From contig CM060847.1 of assembly GCA_030737835.1 (NCBI GenBank), positions 14,271,101 to 14,335,100 on the forward strand: DNA of 64,000 bases, written 5' to 3'. A program made the translations under genes and the position numbers. Below, one piece after another: positions 12,145-24,207 of this stretch; the first letter of the stretch is position 1, and every line of letters begins with the position of its first letter. Source of the stretch: Acorus gramineus. Taxonomy: Eukaryota; Streptophyta; Magnoliopsida; Acorales; Acoraceae. Below the pieces are notes generated by a model. That model did not search any database. It had not been told where the DNA came from and saw nothing but the letters and a program-made list of their open reading frames with translations.

Positions 12145-14538
12145 TTATTATGTTAAAAATGCTTAATTAATCCCTGCTTAGCCAATTAATTCCTAGTCTC
12201 TCTGCAACCGTCTGACTTAACACTTAACGCTTTCTAGAACATTGAGTATGATGTCGCATAAAGATCATTAGTAGGGTGTCATTTACTTAATAAAAGTATA
12301 AATTAGGTTGTTTGAAAAATCAAATAAAATAAACTTTATTTTTTTTGGATGAAAATGTAAGCATGAGCCTTAATTATATTAATCAAGGGAAATCATGTCC
12401 AAAACAAGAAAAGTTAATAGAGGAGGGGTCAACCACAAATAAGAAAGCTTACCCCTCTACTACAATGTTTCCCCAATAGAGCAACCCGGCGTGCTCCCGC
12501 ACAAGAGAGCCCCAAATCCTTAATAAAATGAAAGACCATATCCTATACATTTCATAATAAATCCTCTTATTTTAAAAAATACAATTATTTTATGAAAACC
12601 ATAAAGTCCATATGATAACCAAAACAAAAAAAAAAGACTGCGACACTTTAGTTTTGATACTCCTATGCCCCCTTGTCTGAGGCGTGGAGCAAATAAAACA
12701 AACTTTTATACTCATTTGACCAATTTAAAAGGATTTGTACCGTGGTCTCCTTGGTGGGGACATACGAGGGGAGGAACTAGTTCGAGTGACTTTTGATTTT
12801 TTATTTTTGTTTATATAAATAATGCTTACAGGAGATTAAAATGTTTTTAACATATGAAAAGTGACTATTTTATTATTTCTAGCCACAGTTTACAAGTCAC
12901 TAAAATATTTTAACGTTATTATATAGTTTTTTTTTTTTTTTTTTTTTTGGATATCGGAGGGGCCCTCCGTGGTTGACTTTACGGTCGAACTGGGAAGGCT
13001 ACCTCCGCCTTACTCTAAAATGATATTACTAGACATGTCTAATAAAAAACCCGATGTGTGACAGGATCCGCTAGACCTGATGGGTCCTTGAGAATTTGGA
13101 CCCCGACCCATTGGACCCGGGTCGGACCCGGATCGGAGATGGCTAATAAAAAACATATATTAACATAAACACTAAAATACTAAAGTATTTTAACGACAGA
13201 TATTTGAGACAAATATTTGACATACTGTCACAGGTCAGTATTTTGATTTTTGATATTGATTGTTGTAAATGAAGAGATTTGTTCATTTGTGTTCACGGTG
13301 AGAATTAAACCTTTAAATTTGAATGATTAATTAAGCACTAGAGCTTGGTTGAAATCCTTTCTTATGCTGGAGCTACGTTGGATTCAGAGCTGACAGTAGA
13401 CAGGTTTTATGATAATTTTCTCTACAGAATCGATGTGCATAACAGTGTGGGCTAGTTAGACTACGGGTCTAAATGTTATGGATTATAAGTTAGAACTTTG
13501 TAAATAAAAAATAAATTTATGGGTCAATTTTAATAGGTAATAATATAAAACAGTTGGATCTGGATCCGGGTCAATAGAATTATATCTCTTTTTTAAAAAT
13601 AAATTATATGTATAATTGAGTCCGGGTTGATCTGACTTGGCGACTAGTTAGATATTATAGCAACGTTTTCAAAGTATCATTACACCTCTTTTGTTGTGTG
13701 TGTGTGTGTGCGCGTGCGCGCGCATGTGTTTTTCAGGTAATAAATTATGTCTAATAGGATAATATTAAGAATGATTATTTTGCATAGTCATTATGCATGT
13801 TTTGATTTTTGTGTTCATTTAGATTGTATACTTCAAAGTGATAGACATATCTACATTCAAAATAAATAAAATATAAATTTTAATGAATTAAATATGTATC
13901 CTCGGTACAAAATGAAAAAAATAAGTAACTGATAACTATGTTTGAATAAGTTAGAAATAGATTTGATAATTATTTTATGAAGTGATGAGCATTGTTTATC
14001 AGGACTTATCTATATCCATGAATAAATTTTTTCATTATATCTCTTATCTACTTTTTGTTCTCACTTTATGAAAAACAAACCAAACATAAAAAATGCCACT
14101 AGCTGTTACATATCCCAAGAAAAGAAAACCAATTTTTTTTCAACTTATTCAATATATATTGTTATCTATCTTGATTTAACTACCTAGTGCAAATAACTAT
14201 GTATCACACTTGGGTTATGTCAATCTCTAGTTCATTCTCATATTTCATGAAAAATTTGAGTTAAAATTTTATTTAGTATGGTATGTCTCCATTAATTAAT
14301 TTACTCAATTTTTTAAAAAAATTTCATAAATTCTCGCAATCATTCACTGATTTTTGAAAAAAATTTAGGTGATCTAAGCGGGTTTTGTTGGATTTTTACT
14401 CAAATTAAAATTTACTACTGATTGCATAAGTCTAAGGTCGGAGAAACAAAAAAGAAAAGAATATAATTTATTGTTCTAATTAAAAAATTCTTTCCTATAT
14501 GAAGATCCGAGTTTAAAGGAAAGGACATAACGATCAAA
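11137..14538. other. Intergenic DNA with microsatellites and retroelement debris
   Basis: No gene is supported. Contents are a TTG/TTA microsatellite at 11797-11870, an (AT)n tract at 12101-12138, and a GCCTAGGCCTAGGCGCC motif at about 11905-11922. A LINE-tail-like stretch in minus orientation lies at 12340-12530, a T tract with GGAGGGGCCCTCC follows at 12928-12970, and GGGTCGGACCC-type repeats lie at 13040-13140. A GT/GC alternating tract is at 13694-13724. Confidence 0.4.
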
Positions 14539-16353
14539 ATGGGGAAGTCCATGACCAAGAAGATGAAGGAAGCGGCGAGCAGCAACGACTGGAGGTCAGA
14601 GACCTGCTCCATCTTCAAAGTCCCCGTTGGTCTCCGCTTGATCAATTTCGAAACTTACGATCCAAAAGAGATACGCAACGGACCTTACGATCCAAAATAC
14701 GTGTCCATCGGGCCGTACCACCATGGCATAGAAGGCCTTCAGCCGATGGAGGAGTTCAAGTGGCGCGCCTTTGATATCCTCACCTCAGAGCCCAATACTT
14801 CTTCCATTGAGGAATGCATCAAAAAGATGGAGAAATTGGAAAAGCGGGCGCGGAGCTGCTACTCTGAAGAAATCAAGATGTGTCATGAAGATTTCGTCCA
14901 GATGATGCTTGTTGATGTGTGTTTCGTACTTATGGTTCTGACAGACCGATTGAAAGAGTTGGAAACAAAGAAAGGGAATAACAATTATGGGCAGGGTGGT
15001 GTTAGGAATACGGAGGTTCTATCCAAAAACGTGTTGACGGACCTGCTCATGTTGGAAAACCAAATCCCGTTCTTCATCCTCCGTGAATTCTTCCAACTAC
15101 TGAGTCTCGATTTGTATTACTGGGACAGCATTGAAGAGGCCGCGCTGGACAGCTTGCGCAGTGCGTACCCCGGATATAAGTACGATGATGAAGCTTTAAT
15201 AAACGAAACTGCCAGCAAGGACAATGTCGTCTATCATCATTTGCTCCATCTCTTCTGCGTATCTATAGTGCACCCGCTACCAAAAACGCTGCAGCCGAAG
15301 GAGTCCACGAATCCAATATTCACCATGGCCAACAAGTTCAAGGAGAAGATGAAAGGTGTCCTCCCTAATTCTCTGATCCGGGCCAACGATGACATGCTCC
15401 CGCCTCAGATGCTCGAAACCCAAAATATGAATCTAGCTGCGCAGCAGCTGCCGAAGGTGTCCAAGAATCCAATATTCACCATGGCCAACAAGTTCAACGA
15501 GAAGATGAAAGGCGTCCTCCCTAATTCTCTGATCCGGGTCAACGATAACATGCTCCCGCCTCAGATGTTCGAAACCCAAAATATGAATCTAGCTGCGCAG
15601 CAGCTGCCGAAGGTGTCCAAGAATCCAATATTCACCATGGCCAACAAGTTCAACAAGAAGATGAAAGGCGTCCTCCCTAATTCTCTGATCTGGTCCAACT
15701 ATGACTTGCTTCCGATGTTCGCAAACCAAAGAATGAATCCAGGAGATGCAGACCAAAAACCAAAGAAGTCCAAATGGATTCCAAGTGTGACGGAGCTGGA
15801 GGGGTTCGGGGTGAAGTTCAAGACAAAGGAAGCAAAGTCCTTCATGAACTTGGCATTCCGTGACGGGGTGATGGAAATACCGTCGCTTATTCTCTATCCC
15901 TACACAAAAACCATATTCCACAACATAATCGCTTTCGAGCAGTGCTTCACTACGGAAGTTCAACCACAGGCGATGGCGCACATCTCCCACTACGTGATGC
16001 TGATGGATTTCCTCATCGGCAACACCAGCGACATCGTCACCCTTCAAGAGAATGAAATCATAACCAACTGGTTGGGAAGCCAAGACGAGGTCGTGCGGGT
16101 CTTCAACCATTTGCGCCGTGGGGTCATAGACTTTTCACATGACTATTTTTCGGACATATACAGTGAAGTGAACATGTATCGTCGGCGGAAATGTCCCAAG
16201 TGGTGGGCGAAGTTTAAGCTTGACTATTGCAACAGCCCGTGGTCGTGCATGTCTGTGACTGCGGCTGCGGCGCTCCTCCTCCTCACAACAGTGCAGGCGT
16301 TCTTTTCTCTGTCTCCGATTCTTCACTTTCTATCCTCACCCCGACATACGTAG
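14539..16353 (+). CDS. DUF247 (UPF0481) membrane protein with triplicated insert
   Basis: Single-exon frame of 604 residues, as usual for this plant family. The N-terminal half has the family signature YVSIGPYHHG at residues 54-63, followed by LQPMEEFKWR and the DLLMLENQIPFFIL block. The C-terminus carries a hydrophobic segment at about 570-598 that fits a single membrane anchor, the usual arrangement. Residues about 258-413 are three head-to-tail copies of a 52-residue unit beginning NPIFTMANKF. Copies 1 and 2 are almost identical and the last is the most divergent. The extra copies make the protein somewhat long for the family. Biochemical function is unknown; some grass DUF247 genes act at the S and Z self-incompatibility loci, but nothing here ties this gene to that role. 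The start at 14539 is the first ATG of the frame. Confidence 0.93.
   Translation: MGKSMTKKMKEAASSNDWRSETCSIFKVPVGLRLINFETYDPKEIRNGPYDPKYVSIGPYHHGIEGLQPMEEFKWRAFDILTSEPNTSSIEECIKKMEKLEKRARSCYSEEIKMCHEDFVQMMLVDVCFVLMVLTDRLKELETKKGNNNYGQGGVRNTEVLSKNVLTDLLMLENQIPFFILREFFQLLSLDLYYWDSIEEAALDSLRSAYPGYKYDDEALINETASKDNVVYHHLLHLFCVSIVHPLPKTLQPKESTNPIFTMANKFKEKMKGVLPNSLIRANDDMLPPQMLETQNMNLAAQQLPKVSKNPIFTMANKFNEKMKGVLPNSLIRVNDNMLPPQMFETQNMNLAAQQLPKVSKNPIFTMANKFNKKMKGVLPNSLIWSNYDLLPMFANQRMNPGDADQKPKKSKWIPSVTELEGFGVKFKTKEAKSFMNLAFRDGVMEIPSLILYPYTKTIFHNIIAFEQCFTTEVQPQAMAHISHYVMLMDFLIGNTSDIVTLQENEIITNWLGSQDEVVRVFNHLRRGVIDFSHDYFSDIYSEVNMYRRRKCPKWWAKFKLDYCNSPWSCMSVTAAAALLLLTTVQAFFSLSPILHFLSSPRHT
15310..15777 (+). 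repeat. 156-bp coding tandem repeat, three copies
   Basis: Units start at the AAT codons at 15310, 15466 and 15622, a 156-bp period (52 codons) that keeps the DUF247 frame. Units 1 and 2 differ by only a few substitutions, while unit 3 diverges after the SLIW codons. This fits unequal crossing-over within the gene. Confidence 0.9.
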
Positions 16354-16617
16354 ATAGAATTTTATATATATCCATGCATGGGGTTTCTACTTTTGTTTCT
16401 CTCTTTCCCTCTCTGTTCTCTCCCTTTTTGTAGATAAAATGTTACCCATGCTTCTCTTTGTTTATCAACTCCAATAAACATTTTATTTTAACTCTAAAAT
16501 GCAACAAATAAGATCACAATTAATTTAACATCAAACAATACTCATATTCACTAATTATTCACATCATATTGCTAATTCACCATATAAAAAAAAAAACACA
16601 TACAAATCATACACACA

Positions 16618-17127
16618 TAGGGGTGGTAAACGAGCCGAACGAGCCGAGCTTTGACCTGTTCAGGCTCGGCTCGTTTAGTATCAGGCTCGGCTCGGGCTCG
16701 GCTCGGGAACGAGCTTCATTTTGTGTTCAAGCTCGGCTCGTTGGGCTCGTGAAAAGCTCGGTTAAAGCTCGGCTCGGCTCGTTTGTTAAACAAGCCAAGT
16801 TGAAGCTCGAATCAAGGCTCGGCTCGGGCTCGTTTAGCTAAAAAAAATCTTGTTTAGCATTTAAGAAGTCACATTTCATAAATCACAACACCTTATACAT
16901 GTGAAAGTAACATAAATTCGGGCTCGGGCTCGGCTCGGGCTCGGCTCGTTAACCTTTTTTCAGTTAAGTAAACGAGCTCGTCTAGGCTCGGGCTCGGCTC
17001 GTTTACAAACCGAGCTTTAAAAATTGTTTAAGCTCGGCTCGTTTGTCTAATCGAACGAGCCTGAGCGAGCTTTAACCGAGCCGAGCCCGAGCCGAGCCCG
17101 AGCTGCTCGGCTCGTTTACCAGCCCTA
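16618..17127 (+). mobile_element. hAT-type MITE, copy 1
   Basis: The ends are TAGGGGTGGTAAACGAGCCG and, on the opposite strand, TAGGGCTGGTAAACGAGCCG. They are flanked by an 8-bp direct repeat TACACACA at 16610-16617 and 17128-17135, the target length of hAT elements. The 510-bp body consists largely of GCTCGGCTCG motifs that fold back on each other around an AT-rich core. No transposase is encoded. Confidence 0.85.
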
Positions 17128-17135
17128 TACACACA

Positions 17136-18914
17136 CACATACAGTTCTAGTCAAGACTCTTATGTAATAGAACATGTTCAAACAACAAAACATTTAACCA
17201 AATCAAAACAAAATAATAATATACTAATCACATAAAATCTACACCTAAACCAACATATAAAAAACCCAGAACTTCTACTAAAAAAATTTCCTTCTGACAG
17301 CCATTAGTTCTTATCAATACGATCTTTATTTCCAAACTGTGTTGTAACAAGGTCACAACTTTCTCATATTCAGTTTGGAAATAAATGATCAGTGGAGCAA
17401 TATGGGAAGAAGAGATGAACTATCATTATATAAGCTTTCTCATATTTTGGGGTGAATTATGTGTGGAAAACACATTATATAAGCAAACACGATGCATTCC
17501 CTTTTAAAACTGGTGCTTCACAAAGATTGACAGTTTCATTTATTCTAGATTAAATTATAGTGGCTATATCTAAATTGAACTATATTAATAATGGTGTCAT
17601 TAACTGAAACAAAATTTTGAAAAAATAATAAAAAATGATCACTAGTAATAATTGGCATCATGAACTCAAACAATTTTAAAATAAGATTTAGAAAATATGA
17701 ATTTTAATTAGAACAAGTGGTCTAAAATCAGCTTCCCTCTACACTTATCTCTCCACATTTATTTCCAATTAAATAGGATAAGCAATTTCACAGGTTAGGA
17801 ATTGAAGAATCTTTAAAGTCACATTAAGGCATTACAAAAAAAATTAAAACAAATTACTTCCGCACACGACATAACAATGGCAAACCCTTGAAATTGTTTT
17901 TTTACAAACTCTTCAAGAAAAACCCATTAACTTATAAACCCATTTATGAAGGAAAAAAACCCTAAGTAATCAAACAAAACAATAAATAAACCAAAACCCT
18001 AAATAAGCAAAATTTCATCAGGACTATGTTAAAAAAACATTATACAAATGCTCTGAAAAAAAAGACTTATAAACCTTAAAATCTACACCCATTACAATCT
18101 ACCCTAAAATCTTAATCGGAAAAATCAATGTCACAATCAGTCTTTCTTCTTCTTCTTCTTCTTCTTTTGAGGAATGTTGCAATTGGGATTTAAACCTATG
18201 CCCTCATTAGAGAATTATAACATTCATATATTATAAATTCTAAATTTTACGAATCACACAAAATCCCCAAAACCCAAACCCCAGAATCGATTGACAACCC
18301 AATCCCTCCCCAAATCATCCAATTTCATGAATCTTGAAAAACAAAATCAAAACTTTAAGACAAACCCTAACTCTAGATTGACTGAAAACTCACTTAATGT
18401 TAGTGAGACCAGAGGATCCATAGAATCCGCAGCAGAAGGGGGCCGAGGAGTCTCGTCAGAAGGTCTGCCGGAGGGGCACAGAAGGTGATGCCGGAGGGTA
18501 TTCGAGGGGAGGAGTTGGGGATACCGGAAGAGAAGGTCTACCAGAAGGGCTTCGAGGAGAGAAGTTAGTGAGGAGTTGGTGCTTTTGGGGTGGGTGAAAA
18601 AACAGAGTGAAAAGGAAAGGAGAGAGGAGAGACTCGAAGGGTTTTTCGAAAAGATGGAACCCTCTAAACCGGTTGTCCAATTTGAGTTTTTTTTTTTTAA
18701 ATTGGCCGTCCAATCAGAGAATCCATCGATCGGACGGCCTAGCTCACAAACCGCACGAAATATATATATATAAACACTCTATAAAGTGGTACAATGCCAA
18801 CAAAATTCGGTCAATGGGGTATATATGCAATTTCTTCATTCACTTGCGTGTAAATTTTTTGTATACTCCTTGTTCAACCAGGGCAGATTTTATTCTCTAC
18901 ACTATGCATCCACG
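17136..18914. other. Intergenic DNA with a GC-rich patch
   Basis: No gene is supported. A (CTT)n run lies near 18142-18167. A GC-rich patch at about 18410-18560 (GGAGGGGCACAGAAGG, GCCGGAGGG) is followed by GATCGGACGGCC at about 18730. A related GC-rich patch with an ACCGTCCGATC motif occurs at 23320-23410, so both may be promoter or 5' portions of one transposon family. Overlapping short ORFs here are low-complexity. Confidence 0.35.
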
Positions 18915-19735
18915 TTTTTTTTGTAGGGTTGCATATAAACCCCTGATTATTAGTGTATATCTAGATCCCCTCATATTTTCAAAAATCCATATAGCCCCCT
19001 ATATTTTGTTGTGGCTAGACATATTACCCCGAGTTATTTCACTATAAAAATGAATGAATATTCCCCAAATATTATGTGATTTTTTTTTCTCCCCGCACAA
19101 TCTTCTTCTTCCCCTACGGTCCGATTTCTAACCGTTGCGATGCCTGATGATTTAAATCACATTCCATTCTTCCTTCTTCTATTGGAAAATAGCATCCGTT
19201 TGCTTCCTTTGTTCACCATTGATATGCTCTCTTCCTTTTGCAGTGCACCGCCATCTCTTTTTGTGCGCATCTTTGTTGTCCCCTGGGCTAAAACTGACCT
19301 CTTGAAAAGTTCTTTTCCTAATGTCCAAATTCCCAATGAATCGTTTCTCCTAACTCTTTGATGACTGAATCATTCATTAAAGAACATATGATAATCCATC
19401 TTACTTAGGTTTATGAAGTATATATGACTGGGAAAAAAATAAAGGGTTGAAGTATATGTAAAAGTAACGCAAATATGTTATCATTCATACAAAAAAAAAG
19501 ATTGAGATTTATGTATTTAAATCCAAAACAGCAATAACTCTAATCACACCAACATATTCAATGTCCTCAAGTGCAACCATGCACTGAAAAAAAAAGCTCA
19601 TTTTCCTTTCCAACAAATAACAAAGTCTCTGTTTTTTTAATGAGGGGGTTATATGGATTTTCAAAATTGAGGGGGGGATCTGCATATATATACGCTAAAA
19701 ATGAGGGGGTTATATGCATTTAACCCTTTTTTTTT
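18915..19735. repeat. Fold-back element related to the one at 3.6 kb
   Basis: The left arm (about 18923-19020) contains GGGTTGCATATAAACCCC and AAAATCCATATAGCCCCC. The right arm (about 19635-19730), read on the minus strand, contains GGTTAAATGCATATAACCCC and AAAATCCATATAACCCCC. The roughly 600 bases between the arms contain a small open frame at 19140-19361 with no family match. Confidence 0.6.
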
Positions 19736-20039
19736 GTTTTGTATAACTTAAACCCCTTGATTTTTCTCAAACGGCGGTCACATATTTGATACTTATTAGC
19801 ACAGTTTTGAAGCTTACTAACTTACACAGTTGTTTGTTCTTTGTAAAAATCCACATTTATTTAATTCAGATGTAGTGAGAATGTTTTTAAAGAAAAGTAA
19901 ATGTTTGTTACTTGATTTCATTATAAAATTTGAATTACAAACTCTGAAATGAAGGAGAATACACACAACAAAAGAAAAAAAAAGCGTTAGAAAAAGCGGT
20001 TCATGTAAAGGTGGCGCTCGATGCCAAACCTCCAGGTTA

Positions 20040-20324
20040 GAAGAGGCATCTAACCGACAGGAAGTGTTAGAAGAAGAAACTCCCGTTGCGGAATTGGGTG
20101 TCTGCCGCCTTTGCTACATGACATTCCCAATCACGCATGCATCCTCGAAACATCTCGCACATGCTTCCTGGATTAACTCATGCGCCTTTAAAGACCACTT
20201 CGTTCTGAGTTATCCAAATCGTCAAAGCTCTTGTCTGGACTATGGTATGCGATATCACCGTAGCCAAGCTGTTACCGTCCGCCTTCTTCAATTCTTTCCT
20301 GGCCTTCCAAAGCTCTTCGATAAT
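20040..20324 (-). pseudogene. Possible non-LTR retrotransposon C-terminal fragment
   Basis: On the minus strand a short frame reads IIEELWKARKELKKADG and then RALTIWITQNEVVFKGA. This is loosely like the extreme C-terminus of plant LINE reverse-transcriptase proteins (IW..RNE.VF.G). It stops after that and has no other domain. It abuts the left end of the CACTA element. The call is weak. Confidence 0.25.
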
Positions 20325-20539
20325 CACTACAAGAAAAATGGGTATTAGCTGCGAAGTATTTCGTAGCAAAAAGTCACAGTTTTGTAGGGAACAGTCTAGT
20401 CTTTCGTAAGGAAAAGTCTTTCACGACGAAATATGTTATCGTTGTAACTGCCTCATATGGGAAAACATTTTGCTACGAAACTTCATTTTTGTAGTAAAAA
20501 ATTACTTTTAGCTACGCCATTTAGTTTGTAGCAAAAAAA

Positions 20540-21430
20540 AAATTCACTTCTCTTTGTGCCACCTCATATCTCTCGCTGTATGTCTTGACATAAAAAGCCT
20601 CTGCAATCTTGGCTTGACTGAAAAATATCATAATGACTTGTAGGGAATCTTTTTACCCTTACCATTATTGGACTTATATCGCGGCTCATAACATACCGGA
20701 TAACTCTCTGCCTCTTCATTATGCTTCCAAAATAGTGCACAATCATACTTGCATGCATGAATTGTCTCATATCCCAAACCCAAGTCACATAGCCTCTTTT
20801 TGACATCATAAGTAGATTCGGGGACTGTCTTCATGTCGGGCCAAAACATGTGAAATATTTTGAACAACATATCAAACGACTTGTTACTCCAGCAATTGAT
20901 AACCTTTGTATGCATCAATCGAACAATAAACTCTAATGCTGACAAATTACACCCCTCATATAATTTCTGACCTGATTCATTAAAGAAGGTGTTTGTAGGT
21001 TCTTTATCTCCTTCTCCTTCATCTTCTTCTTGACATCCTTGAACTGTCAGATTAATTAAGTCCTCAAAGAGGGGGTCCATCACATCTTCATACTCTTCAT
21101 CTTCTTCTTCATCCACACAGGATGGTTGAGGTAAGTTTTGTTGATCACGAATATTCCTGGAAAATTGAATTGGTGGCACTGCTTTTCCATGTGAAATCCA
21201 TGTCATATAACTTGACAACATTCCACTTTGGTAAAGATGCATCTCAACAGCCGGTCCCCAACGGAAAAAAAATATATATTTGCGCATCTCTGACATGGGC
21301 AACGAATGTGTCCCGCTTCATTCTTCCTCTGTGCGGGATAATTACGTGCAACCTCTAAGAATGAAGCTACACCGGCCCGAAACTCATCAGACCTCCTATC
21401 CCAAATAAACATCCAACTCTTGTCTATCGC
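20540..21430 (-). pseudogene. CACTA transposase (TNP2-type) N-terminal fragment
   Basis: Minus-strand frames give DKSWMFIWDRRSDEFRAG at the start, then IRCPCQRCAN, MTWISHGKA, LYEGCNLSALEFIVRL, LGLGYETIHACKYDCALFWK and ESYPVCYEPRYK, in the order found in TNP2-type transposases. The initiating ATG is ATA, the frame shifts within a T-rich tract near 21275, and a stop occurs in the segment that should read on into PRLQRLFM. After DMRWHKE the sequence passes straight into the subterminal repeats, so the catalytic two-thirds is deleted. It cannot make active transposase. Confidence 0.8.
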
Positions 21431-21754
21431 TAAATCTGTTTACATATCACCCAACCTAACAAAATAGATTAAAAAAAAAACAACAAAATGAGAGACATCC
21501 AACTTCCAAAGCCTAAAAATACTTTGCTAATTATGATAAAGAAAACAAAATTTTACAAAAGAAAAAGGTATATAAGAACATAAACACATTACCTAGAATT
21601 GAGGCTCTAGTGAGCTCTACAATGTAATTCAGCTGTCACGTAAAGTCTCCCAAGATCAAATGGACCTGCACTTCCATTAATTAAATTTATCAAACAATGA
21701 ATTGAAAGAAGTGAGGATTCCAAGAGAAAGATTGAAAAAGCCAAGAAAGACATA

Positions 21755-22158
21755 TAAGGCTGGTAAACAAGCCGAGCAGCTCGGGCTCGGCTCGATTAAA
21801 ACTCGTTCAGTCTCGTTCGATTAAACAAACGAGCCGAGCTCTAGCCGAGCTGAGCCAGAGCCGAGACGAGCGCGCGTTTACTTAACAGAAAAAAGGGAAA
21901 CGAGCCGAACCCGAGCTTATGTTACTTTCACATGAATAAAGTGTTGTGATTTGTGAAATGTGACTTCTCAAATGCTAAACAAGATTTTTTTTTTAGCTAA
22001 ACGAGTCCCAGCCGAGCCTTGATTCGAGCTTCGGCTTGGCTTGTTTAACAAACGAGCCGAGCTTGAAACAAAATGAAGCTCAGTCCCAAGCCAAGTCGAG
22101 ACCGAGCCGAGCCTGAGTAGGTCAATGCTTGACTCGTTCGGCTCGTTTACCACCCCTA
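21755..22158 (-). mobile_element. hAT-type MITE, copy 2 (inverted)
   Basis: Same family as the MITE at 16618, in opposite orientation. It starts TAAGGCTGGTAAACAAGCCG and ends ACCACCCCTA, with a perfect 8-bp target duplication AAGACATA at 21747-21754 and 22159-22166. The AT-rich core (minus-strand GTGACTTCTCAAATGC-like block) is the reverse complement of that in copy 1. It is nested inside the CACTA interval, so it is the younger insertion. Confidence 0.87.
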
Positions 22159-22166
22159 AAGACATA

Positions 22167-24207
22167 GATGAAGCATTGGATTTATGTGGAAGAAGCTTTT
22201 TTTTCTTCATTTAAATACTAAATTAATAAGCCATGCATACAGTATGAGAGAAATCAAGTCACAATGAATTGATAAAAGAAGATGGTGATACACATGTACG
22301 AAATAAAAAATGAGAAGAAGACTGCATAAGATATGGCCAAGTACACAAAATTCCCTTACTTTTTTGTTTTTTGGTTGGTGGGGGGTGCTGGGGGGTTGTT
22401 CTTTGAGCATACAAAAAGTGCAACTACAAGGACAATAAGGAACGAACTAGGCCATCCTGACAATCTCCTTCAAATCCAAACAATTTTGTATGGTTTAGAT
22501 GCCTGCAAATCAGCCTCCTTTGGTGATGGGAGAGATACAGTTTTAATTTAATCTTACTAATTTATTTGATGAACTTTATAGCTCCATCAACATGTATTTT
22601 TTTTAGTTTAAATTTCAACAGGGTACATTCACTTCTAACAACTTTTAACATACATTCTCTAGCAGTGTGTATTAATTGATGGGGGTGAGACATCCAGCCA
22701 CAGACAGAAAATACATGTAGCCTCTTTATTAGAATATTTTTTCACTTGCTTCTAAAATGAACATTTTATTAGTTGACATGCGCAGTAGTGATTTTTGGAA
22801 CATCAAAAAGATTTAGATCTTTATGGGCAGAAGCATATGCCCTCTGTGTCTCCAATCAAATGTGGTCTCATGAAACCTCCCCCATCTGCTTTGAATATAT
22901 AACCCACAACTCCTAAATCCCCAAATCACACATCATAGCCTGTGAATCAGGTGCCTAAATCCCCAAATCAGGTGCCTCTGAATGAAGAAGATAAACACAG
23001 TCCTAAACATCCACATGACTATTTGACGATATATCTAAATGACTAAATCCCCAAATCAGGCAATTCAGAGATGCAACATATAATTATAAACTTTCCAGAC
23101 TTAGGTTTTCAAGGAAAAATTTCAATAGCGTAATCATATCATGTCAATCTAAAGCAATAACATTCGAAGGTTTGAAGAATTCAAGATATAAGCACATTTT
23201 GACAATACAAATCAGAAACACTAAACCCTAGATCTGAAAAACAAAAACTGAAAACGAAAACCCTAGATCTAGAAAAAAAAGCGAAAATGAAAACCTAGAT
23301 CTGAAAATGAAAACCTACCGCCGCTCGAGGGGCTGCGGCCGTCGTTCGAAATCGATGTGTTTTGGAGAATATGTGAACCGTCCGATCTGAGGAGCACCGA
23401 TCGGATGGTTAAATAATGTTCCCCATGTATAGTGTATATATAGATAAGTTAACATATCTCTATTATACTTACTTACTAATTAAAAAGATTCTAACCCACT
23501 ATCAATATTTGTATTTCTTGTTTCTATTATTTACTAATAAAAGTAATTCTAATCCAATACTTAAATTTTAATAAACATATGATTAATATAATAATCATTT
23601 TTGAATTTTTGAATTTAAAATAATACTTAAATTCCACCTAAAAAAGAATATATAAATGCCCGGCCTCATCTATTCACATTAATTCGTTTGCTGGTTTTTC
23701 TATCTTTGTCCCTTGAGAAATGATTTATTTTTTTTTATATTGTATTTTTATATTTTATATTTTTTAAAACAGAAATGGGTGCTCCTCAGTTTTGATACTT
23801 CGACTTTTTTACGGGACACTTATGATTGATAAGGTATTTATGTTGTCTTGTATTTATGTTGTCTTGGTATATTTAAAATGATAATAGCACATTCTTTTAG
23901 CCTTATATTTATAAAAAAGTTATTTTTTATTTAAGGTTTATTTATTTTTGTATAATTGTCATTATATATATATATATAGGGATTTTATTTTGTTAAAATA
24001 TAAATATTTTTATCATAAAACATACTATAATATGGGGTATTGTAATACAAGATATTTTAATGCTGTGTTTTGAGGTTGAACGGTACATTGAATATCGAGG
24101 AGGATAATTTCCCCTAAAGTTAAATTTGTAGAAGTGGGATTAAAACTCAGATTGGACTTTGTTTTTTGTCTTAATGACTGACTGTTTTTTATTGTCTTTG
24201 ACTAGCT
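22167..24207. other. No gene seen; GC-rich, UTR-like patch
   Basis: The stretch is AT-rich apart from about 23320-23410. On the minus strand that patch reads GGACGGTTCACATATTC and GCGGCGGTAGGTTTTC, followed by several AGATCTAGGGTTTTCG-like motifs, resembling a plant 5'UTR exon, donor and intron. With the transposase start at 21.43 kb further along the same strand, it could be the promoter region of the CACTA element, but this is inference. The short frames at 22207-22551 show no family. Confidence 0.3.

Noticed and set aside
15589..16110. Minus-strand 173-codon frame
   Set aside because: It is the antisense of the DUF247 gene, with no independent signals.
16620..17120. Dense short GCTCGG repeats that could be taken for a CRISPR-like array
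   Set aside because: Spacing is irregular, the repeats are on both strands as a fold-back, and the block has hAT terminal repeats and an 8-bp target duplication in a plant genome.
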